From Pristionchus mayeri (taxonomy: Eukaryota; Nematoda; Chromadorea; Rhabditida; Neodiplogasteridae), in assembly GCA_036245805.1 (NCBI GenBank), contig BTRK01000006.1:10014365-10078364 (forward strand): a DNA stretch of 64,000 nucleotides. Reading direction: 5' to 3'. Positions within the stretch are counted from its first letter, which is position 1. The number at the start of each line of letters is the position of its first letter. A program made the translations under genes and the position numbers. The notes below the pieces were generated by a model that saw nothing but the letters and a program-made list of their open reading frames with translations, was not told the origin of the DNA and did no database searches. Positions 56,584 through 64,000 of the stretch are shown one piece after another.

Positions 56584-57634
56584 AGGCCTCTCACGAGAGA
56601 ATCGGCATTTTCAGTTGTCATTCAAATTTCGGTAAATCTTGTTTGTGATGTTTCCATTTAGTACTTGACTAGACTAGACTAAAAGATTTTTTTTTCAGAT
56701 GTTTCAGTTTTTTCATGTGCGCTGCAGCCGCAGCAGGCTGCTGCAAACTTGATACGTAGGTCATAGGTTATTGCCGTTTTTACCGATAAAAGTGGTGAAA
56801 TTTGCACATGAAAGTGGTTCTACGATGAATTGAATGATTTTGGCGCACGACCCTTGCAGCAGACGGTTGGTCGACCAGTTTTTAATTTCTCAGTTAAACA
56901 CTGATTTTTCGCGCCACTCCAAACTTTCCCAGTTTGTAGAGCTTGAAATTCTGCACATACCACATTTTTTGCTGATTTTATCTCTGTGGTCCTGATACAT
57001 TCCCAAGCCGATGAACACATCATAACGGGCTGTACGGTTCATTTCCCGGGGAAGTGAGTTCGCGAAGTCGCTAGTTCGAACCCCATCCAGATCAGACCGC
57101 ATTTTTGCCACGTGATTACATCGAAAAAAAACCCGTCTGAAAGTATTACGGATCATATGAGTGAACAAAATGGATTGCAAAAAATTGCCTGCTCTGGCTG
57201 GGGTTCGAACTTGCGAGTTGGTGAACTCAGTTCCACTGAAGGTGATCCGTGCAGCCCGTTATGATGTGGTATGTGCAGAATTTAAAGCCCTACAAACTGG
57301 GAAAGTTTGGAGTGGCGCGAAAAATCAGTGTTTAACTGAGAAATTAAAAACTGGTCTACCAATCGTCTGCTGCAAAGGTCGCAAATGTGGAAAATGAACA
57401 AAGTGTGCCAAAATCATTCAGGTCATCGTAGAAACACTTTTATCGGTAAAAACGGCAATAACCTATTACCTACGTATCAAGTTTGCAGCAGGCTGCTGCA
57501 GCTTCATGATGCAATGGGACCACACTGGCCTAGGGAAATCTTCTAGACCTCATAGCAGTACTAAACAACTCTAAAAATGAAATATTTGCATTTTCAATGT
57601 CAACTCGTTGTCCCGATTCTCTCGTGAGAGGCCT
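56584..57634. mobile_element. Palindromic element FB-V, ends like the 6-kb transposon
   Basis: Ends AGGCCTCTCACGAGAGAATC and its inverse. The arms share AAGTTTGCAGCAGGCTGCTG-type sequence, ATAACCTA, GTTTTTACCGATAAAAGTG-like sequence and CAGTTTTTAATTTCTCAGTT. The loop (about 57000-57260) has two mirrored GGGGTTCGAAC motifs resembling a polymerase III B box. It has no transposase. The terminal CTCTCACGAGAG hairpin and the following AATCG recall CTCTTACCAGAGAATCG of 37351-43348. Confidence 0.75.
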
Positions 57635-57989
57635 AATATGCGTACATTGGCCAAGTCGAGCCCTAATATATGCCATCGAGCTAGCTTAAGATCTTTAACG
57701 AAAAGGATTTTATCGGGGTTCAAAAACCATGATCCAAATCTAACATTACTTTCTCACCAACCTTGTCGCAACGGGTTCAGTGGGGTAGAATGTGGTTTAT
57801 CGATGGGATGAGGGGCTTAAATACACGGCTAGAATGAGCAAGAACATGTGGCAGAAGAGACTACGTGGGCAAAAAGAACGCCGATCTTACACAGCAATGA
57901 GGCTGGAGGCAACATCCCACTCTCTACATTACATCACCGATTATATCGGCGACAAACCTAATATAAAGGTCAATGGTTAGAGGCGAAAC
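57635..57989. other. Spacer; unassigned open frame
   Basis: A 62-codon plus-strand frame at 57792-57980 (basic, SKNMWQKRLRGQKERRSYT) has no visible splice context and is not recognised. Confidence 0.25.
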
Positions 57990-60900
57990 TCATTCATCAT
58001 CGTTATTACTTCCAAATAATTTCAGATCTCCCTCCTCCACTTCATCACTCTCATCTTCCCGTCCCTCCGAATAATCCTCGTCAGACGATACTGCGTGAAC
58101 TCTTGTACTCGTTGCTTACTTTTTCGCCATTTTCGAATAACTGGTAGATGCCTCCGACTGCTCTACAAGAACATCACAACGTTGATGGTGAAGCAATGCT
58201 CATGTTATAATTTTCATCTGCGTTAGGCTTTGCCCAATAATATTACAAATTGACAAGAAAAAAACAAGAAAAAAACTACAATAATTAAAAACTACAATAT
58301 CTCGAAATATCGAACCTGGGTGAACAGCCTCCCTGTGTCTTTTGAGGTGCGAAGATTGGCCGAATTTCTTCTCACAAAAATCACACTTGAACCTTCCATC
58401 TGTGCATGAAGTCTTCAATGGCTTTACGTGCTCTGTAATTGTATCCTTATCACTTTCTTCGAATGTATGATATTTCGCATAACTGGCTTAAACATTCGAC
58501 TTTTAATCAATGAAAACAGCAAAAATGAATCCAGAGTGCTTACCAGGATGTTTGTTCTTGCAATGCGATCGCAATTCGCCAGTAGTCCTGTATCTCCCAT
58601 CACACAACTCACATTTGTGCGGTCGTTGATTTTCCAATCCTTCTTAAAAATGTGACTTTTTTAATATATAAAAAAAAACAAAAAAAACAATCAAAAGCAA
58701 ACCCAAATGTGTCATTTTGTGTATTTTTAGTCCTCCTGCTGAGTTGAACTTTCTCTCGCACTCTGTACACACGTGCGTCACAGGCGCATCAATTGATCCA
58801 TCTGCAAAGGTAGATGTTAGCGTTACCTTATTGGAAAATTGTTATGTTATTTTCAAGTGCAGGAAATAATCAGGACAGAGCGCAAGAGCAGCAGACACAT
58901 AACCTTTGTTAAAAATAGAGAACCTTACATGTTAGTTCAATATATGATCCGTTAATTGCCTGCATACACTAGACCCGATAAGATCTTATTTTCGAAAAAA
59001 AATACAGGGTGCAATAGTTATTAAACTTTAGTACTCACTTTTATGCCTCAGCAGATGCTTTTCCAGCTCGCCGTCAGTTTTGAATTTTCTTGGGCAAAGT
59101 CCACACAGTTTCGGTCTGCAGAACTTCTCCTTGTGTATTTGCAAAGCGTGGGCAGTATTGCAACCCGTACCACACAAATCGCATTTGTGCGGGTGGGTAC
59201 CTTAAAGGAGGAATAACGTCAAAACTAAAAAATTAGACTTTTTCACTACCGTTGCCAAGCTTTACCCAACAATAAGACATTCTGAAATTTTCTTAATCTC
59301 TGCTCTGAACTGAGTCATCACAACTTAAGCCATGGACATCAATGAAATTGCTATGGTATTAGGTTGACTAGAAAGTTCTGTCGCATTTTGTGGTCTCAGT
59401 TCAAGCCGTTCGTTCTCATTTCTCTCTCGATATCAGGTGCCACTTTTTTCAAGTTAAGGAGGGGTACACAGGGGTGTTTTAGGAATGTATTTGATTTGGT
59501 AATCCCAATCAGTCTAAACCAGATAATTGCAGAAGTTCTCCAATGAGTATTCTTGTTTTTTCGACAAAATTATTTCCTTATCATTCTCCGCTTTCAAACT
59601 AACGGCAATATTACTTCCTATAGCGCATGTGTATCAGAGACATATCCCCTCTCTACCACTGTGCGAAGTTGGTTGAACGATGTCGATAATATAGCGGTAG
59701 GACAAATAGACTGGGTTCGAGCAGATGGATATACCTCACTAGACCTTCGTCGTCTTCGATTAGATGCAAACAGTGGCCTCAATCATATGATGTGCTATCT
59801 CACCATCACTGTTGGGGATACCCATCCCACCCTAACTGATGGACTTCAGATATTCGGAAACGTGAGAAAATCCGAAAAATATTTTCCTGGCTGAAACCCT
59901 GATTCTGACAAAAAAAACAAGCGAGATAGCGCGCGATGCGAGAGAGTGGCCCTCTCCTTTCTCTATCCGCGTGCGGTTGCTGACGCGGTTGCGTTTTTTA
60001 AATGGAATCTTTACTTATCTGAATTAACGAAATAAATATAGCGTCTCTGGTTCAGAGTGAGAGAGTGTAACGGGCGGATTAGTTGTCATGTAACTCAGAT
60101 CCCCCCCCCCCTCAGACAATGTTACACTGCTTCCAAACATTCAATTTCCACTCACGTGTTCTAGTATCATATGTCTTAACCCTAAGTGTTGCGTGAGCCC
60201 AATAAGTACACTTTAACTGATTACCATTATGAACGTGCATGTGTTTCTTCAGTGCATATTCTTCTTTGAATGACATTCCACAATCGGCGCATTTGAAGCA
60301 TCGCTCCAGATCTGAAGTATTGACTCACAAGTTACGTACGGCGTACTTTCACATTTGATGCAGAACATAAGTGATGTAAATTTTCTGATATTTGCAGATT
60401 AGTCCGAATGAATAATCATCGCACAAATACTTATCAATGATAGACGTGTCACCTGAATGAGCAAGCTGGTGCCGCTTGAGATGGCCGGGAGTTCGGTAGG
60501 CATTTCCACATTGCTCACATTTATAAGCTCTTTTCTGCGCAGCCTCTTTCGGGTCATTATCATCTGAATTAGTATTTGGGAGAATCAAACATTTCCTGAG
60601 TATTCTCAACAATATAATTTTTTGTATCGCACAAATACTTATCAATTTCGATGAAGATCCTTGAGAGATGTGTGGATAGAAGATTGAGGGAGTTGATGGA
60701 TCTCAACCCTTCCCAATTTGGATTCGTTCGCGGCTCGTCCACCTCAGAGCCAATGTTTTTATTGAGTCAGCTGGTTGAAAGGCATACAGAGTTCAGACAG
60801 GGATTAGCTGCGGTGTTTGTAGATCTAGAGAAAGCGTATGATCGGACGCCACGAAGGCAAATATGGAGGAGCCTGAGAGACAAGGAAGTACCGGAATTGT

Positions 60901-63646
60901 ATGTGAAGCTGATTCAAGAAATGTACAAGGATGCAACAGCCTTTGTGAGAACTCCATTCGGTCCAACAGAAGACATTACAATCAGAGTGGGTGTGCACCA
61001 AGGAAGCGCTTTAAGCCCCGTGCTGTTCATTGTGGTCCTCGAGTCGGTTCTGGGAGACTGTATGAGGAGTGCACCGTGGTGTCTGGCTTATGCTGATGAT
61101 CTGTGCTTGATTGACACAGATGTTGCAAGACTGGAGAGTAAAGTGCACGAGATACAGAGGCGGGCGGGAGGACTCACATTAAATACGAAGAAAACGGAGT
61201 TTATGGTGATTGGTGGAGGAAATGGAGTCATGAATGATGTGAATGGTGAACCGATAAAGAAAGTGAATGAATTCCGGTACCTAGGATCGATGATTGATGA
61301 GAACGGTGGATCGGAAAGAGACGTTAGTAACAGAATTCGGTGTGGCTGGGCAAGATTCAACGCATGTGCAGGAATATTGCATGATAAGAGAGTGAGAATG
61401 CGTTTGAAAGGAAAGGCGTACAGAACTATTATCCGTCCAGCGATGATGTATGGAAGCGAGAACTGGGCGATGACAGTGGCACTGGAAGAACGATTGAGTG
61501 TGGCGGAAATGAGGATGGCTCGGTGGATTTGCCGAATAAAAATGAGAGACCGAGTGAGAAATGAAATAATTAGGGCTAAGCTCGGAATTGCGCCAATAAT
61601 TGAGAAAGTGAGGGAGAAGCGATTGCGATGGTACGGACATATGATGAGAAGGGACCGAGATCACCCATGCCGAAAGATCCAAATATATCAACCACCAGGG
61701 AGACGGCCAGTTGGAAGACCGAGAATGACTTGGATGAGATGCATTCGGCAGGATTTTGCAACCAAAAGATTGACTGAGAGACACGCACTCAATCGTAATT
61801 TGTGGAGAGAGCGAACTGCTCATCCAGACCCCGCCTAGCGTGGAGAGGAAGAGATGACGATGCGAGGACTACACCAATATGAAGAATTGAAGAAGAATGT
61901 ATTTTCCCTTTCGTTTCTTTGTTGTTTTATGTACGACCCCCATTGTTTTCTTTTTCGACCTGGATAAAAATGATGATGATGATGATGATGATGTATATAT
62001 TTTTCCATTAAACATATTTTTTTTATAAAAACGGTTTTCGTTGCTTGCCTTGGTATATATTAACTGCATACATTTATCTTGCTCATAATATGGAAGAAGG
62101 TATGTAAATTTACCAAGATGCGTTTCTCTGTGCGTGTTGAGTGCTCCGATAGAGGAGAGCTTTTTGCCGCAATTCTCGCAAGGAAATGTGTGCTGCTTGC
62201 GAGGATCTCCGTCTGCTGAAAATCAACAAAATTACAAATTAAAAATAAAATTGACACCCAAAAAATTGACCCGCAATTCGCCAAAGACATTGTACAACAA
62301 TAATCTCAATTGCATCATTTCGAATAGCGATATTCATGCCTGGTATGCTCGCTAATTTTACTCGCAAAGCAAAAGGCGTTAATAGAGAAGCATTTTTTTA
62401 GGAAATATAAGCAAGAATGGTCGCGAAACAATAAACTAACGCAAATGGCTGAGCATATGACGCCGTAGGGAGCCTGGAGTGGAGCAGCGAACACTGCAGA
62501 TGTTGCACTGGTGAGGTTTCCTCGCCGCTTCATCATCTGTTATTCATTCATCCAATGTTGATTTGTTTTTGTTTTCCAATATTGTATGCTCATAAGAACA
62601 GTTAGCACAACATAGCAAAAGCAATTTAAAAAAACGTTCCTTTGTGAGTTTGCTTGTGAAATTCAAAGTAGAGCTTTGACGTACAAATCTTATCACATTT
62701 ATCACATTTCCAAGGGTAGATTCCTTAAAAATTTCGTTCAATGGGCACACTATGCATTGGAATCAGGGCTGTGCAAAAATTTTATGATCTTTTCATTCCT
62801 CTTGTTCTCTCGCCGGTCGGACAGCGTAGAAATAATTTTTTTTTAATCATAAAATTTTTGCACACCACACCCCATGTTGGAATCTCAAGTAGGATATCAA
62901 TTCAACGTCAAATTGTGCATATTGTTGTCAAGTTCAAAATTATAGTGCGATAGCTAGGAAAAAGGTCGGGTAGAGTATGAACAGTGAGAGGGGATGTGAA
63001 TGTCCAGCAATGCAAGAAGTGCCAAAATCTCACCCGAATGTGTCCGTTCGTGGATCTTGAGCGCACCAATCTGAGTGAACCTCTTCGAGCAAATACTGCA
63101 TTGGAATGGACGCCTGTCCTCTTCGTTGTCTAAATGTTTTCGAGATTTTATTTACACTCCAATAATTATGATGAACTTTAGTTTTTGGCTCGATGCTTAT
63201 CCTATATTTTTAGATTGAAAAATGTGGTATCGAAATGTGAAAAAAGTACATAAGAAAGAATACGAAAAAAGCGTACCTAGATGTGACCGTTTGTGAATGG
63301 CTAAGGCCATGCTTGATGAATAGATCTTCTGACAAGTTTCGCAAATCAATTGCTTTCTCGTAGCTGCATGGATATTTCGCTTGTGGTGGCAAAGAGATTC
63401 CGACGACTTGAACGTTGTTCCACACCGGTCGCATTCTAATCTATTCAATGTTCCATTTCCATCCCGTTTGTGATGATATTGGGACTCTTTCGATGATTTT
63501 AGTGCTTTCTTCGCAAATGATTCATTCCTGTCTTGATCGATGTCATAATTGTTCCAATTAGATTCCGACCCATTTTCATTTTTAGAATATTCTTCGTCTG
63601 AGTATTTTTCATCAATTCCTTTATCAGATTGAGATCTCCGAGTGCG
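57990..63646 (-). CDS. Multi-C2H2 zinc-finger protein gene
   Basis: Most exons encode about one finger each: 63646-63277 (acidic Ser-rich part, then LECDRCGTTFKSSESLCHH and LICETCQKIYSSSMALAIH), 63129-63034 (FQCSICSKRFTQIGALKIH), 62723-62636 (WKCDKCDKICTSKLYFEFH), 62536-62441 (HQCNICSVRCSTPGSLRRH), 62215-62114 (FPCENCGKKLSSIGALNTH), 60563-60453 (YKCEQCGNAYRTPGHLKRH), 60311-60225 (FKCADCGMSFKEEYALKKH), 59200-59039 (HKCDLCGTGCNTAHALQIH and LCGLCPRKFKTDGELEKH), 58801-58702 (HVCTECERKFNSAGGLKIH), 58642-58544 (HKCELCDGRYRTTGELRSH), 58432-58316 (FKCDFCEKKFGQSSHLKRH). An acidic end follows (EDESDEVEEGDLKLFGSNND), with a stop at 57990. About 13 fingers indicate a nuclear nucleic-acid-binding protein. 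The 5' end lies upstream of 63646 and was not resolved; the join to the last exon is uncertain. One or two finger-like loops are short. Confidence 0.82.
59361..59420. repeat. Single mariner-type end
   Basis: TTAGGTTGACTAGAAAGTTC followed by TGTCGCATTTT matches the TIR of 49905-50782. No right end was found up to 60.2 kb, so the element is truncated or rearranged. Confidence 0.6.
59624..59861 (+). other. Orphan exon-like segment, plus strand
   Basis: Between an acceptor (CTTCCTATAG) and a donor (GTGAGA) an open stretch encodes CVSETYPLSTTVRSWLNDVD, then WVRADGYTSLDLRRLRLDAN and MMCYLTITVGDTHPTLTDGL. It looks coding but lies antisense inside the zinc-finger gene, near a mariner end. It could be a captured host exon. 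Not recognised. Confidence 0.4.
59920..60120. other. Low-complexity stretch with poly-C run
   Basis: GAGAGAGTGGCCCTCTC is a short palindrome; 11 consecutive C occur at about 60101. Nothing else seen. Confidence 0.4.
60640..62000 (+). mobile_element. 5'-truncated RTE-like non-LTR retrotransposon
   Basis: Carries the reverse transcriptase frame 60651-61838, a short 3' part, and a terminal (ATG)n run at about 61972-61993, the kind of short tandem tail seen in RTE-clade elements. No endonuclease domain remains. It lies in an intron of the zinc-finger gene, in antisense. Confidence 0.82.
60651..61838 (+). CDS. Reverse transcriptase fragment, 395 residues
   Basis: Open without interruption. RT motifs in order: QFGFVRGSST (residues 22-31), VFVDLEKAYDRTPR with catalytic Asp58, VGVHQGSALSPVLF (113-126), AYADD with the Asp pair at 149-150, KTEFMVIGG, and then FRYLGSMID. 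The C-terminus has the RLRWYGHMMRR ... GRRPVGRPRMTW signature common in RTE-like elements. The first RT motifs and the AP endonuclease are missing, so the start Met is not the original start. An intact frame in a truncated copy suggests a recent insertion. Confidence 0.9.
   Translation: MKILERCVDRRLRELMDLNPSQFGFVRGSSTSEPMFLLSQLVERHTEFRQGLAAVFVDLEKAYDRTPRRQIWRSLRDKEVPELYVKLIQEMYKDATAFVRTPFGPTEDITIRVGVHQGSALSPVLFIVVLESVLGDCMRSAPWCLAYADDLCLIDTDVARLESKVHEIQRRAGGLTLNTKKTEFMVIGGGNGVMNDVNGEPIKKVNEFRYLGSMIDENGGSERDVSNRIRCGWARFNACAGILHDKRVRMRLKGKAYRTIIRPAMMYGSENWAMTVALEERLSVAEMRMARWICRIKMRDRVRNEIIRAKLGIAPIIEKVREKRLRWYGHMMRRDRDHPCRKIQIYQPPGRRPVGRPRMTWMRCIRQDFATKRLTERHALNRNLWRERTAHPDPA
62769..62868. repeat. 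100-bp hairpin MITE
   Basis: TGTGCAAAAATTTTATGATC and ATCATAAAATTTTTGCACAC face each other around a loop with CTCGCCGGTCGG, inside a zinc-finger gene intron. Single copy in the window. Confidence 0.75.
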
Positions 63647-64000
63647 CTGAAACAAGACAAAATTTTCCTTATGAGCTCGTTTTCGTAAGAGTCTGGCACC
63701 ATCAAAAAATGTTCATTCTCTGAAACTTTGTGTTTTGATGTTCTCGAGTATTGCGATGACGATGGGAATATTTATTTTGACCGTAGACCAACCGTTGATG
63801 CAGATGACGTCGCGACTAAACTAAATATTTACTCATTTCTCAAGCCTAAATACCCCTAAAATTAAGAGAATTGGTTTCCGGTGTCAATATTTTATCGCGA
63901 ATGCGATTATATTTTTCATTTTTCAAAATTATTAAAAATAACCGAGTAATCATAATTCTTCGTAGAGCCAAGGGCAATCGGTGAGAGTGACACCAATCTG

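Noticed and set aside
57060..57230. Possible tRNA genes at GGGGTTCGAAC motifs
   Set aside because: B-box-like sequence only; no acceptor or T-stem pairing, and the motif is mirrored within a palindrome.
61281..61823. 180-codon minus-strand open frame
   Set aside because: Antisense of the reverse transcriptase; no motif, Ser/His-rich composition as expected for a mirror frame.

Overview
The window looks like a piece of a nematode nuclear genome. The evidence is short phase-consistent introns with TTTCAG-type acceptors, a likely spliced-leader acceptor (about 27114-27125), a secreted galectin, a serpentine chemoreceptor remnant, a family resembling the nematode ET module, an F-box gene, and mariner, Tc5-like and RTE-like transposons. 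No rRNA, tRNA, CRISPR or prokaryotic feature was found. All gene models are hand-spliced from sequence alone; phase problems are stated where seen.

Layout. 1-22.6 kb: a decayed array of diverged copies of one unidentified plus-strand gene (recognisable exon scraps, three copies of a conserved tail with AATAAA), riddled with hairpin repeats, foldback elements, TTAA-flanked MITEs and mariner fossils. 22.9-25.4 kb: a broken gene whose exons and introns are duplicated in tandem (four cysteine positions per module), hit by a MITE and a foldback. 25.4-31 kb: a secreted galectin gene (27153-30716) with GATA-type sites upstream and a foldback element, partly duplicated in tandem, in its second intron. 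31.4-37.2 kb: an 11-exon ET-module-like gene with two mariner elements in its introns and a damaged 3' end. 37.35-43.35 kb: a 6.0-kb transposon with 0.55-kb inverted repeats and a minus-strand, many-exon transposase-like gene. 43.9-47.6 kb: scraps of another ET-module-like gene around a decayed mariner. 47.6-48.4 kb: the last third of a 7TM chemoreceptor. 48.8-51.1 kb: an F-box gene (minus) with a mariner in an intron and a Tc5-like palindrome abutting its start codon. 53.2-55.8 kb: the third ET-module-like gene (minus), nearly complete. 56.6-57.6 kb: a palindromic element whose ends resemble those of the 6-kb transposon. 58.0-63.6 kb: a minus-strand multi-C2H2 zinc-finger gene with an antisense RTE-like retrotransposon in an intron.

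The dominant theme is palindromic DNA. At least seven long foldback elements and three families of about 100-160 bp hairpins occur here, several with visible target-site duplications and matching empty sites. The most promising novelty is the 6-kb long-TIR transposon with its unusual transposase-like protein, followed by the ET-module gene family that carries transposons in its introns, and the Tc5-like palindrome whose loop holds transposase pieces in opposite orientations.
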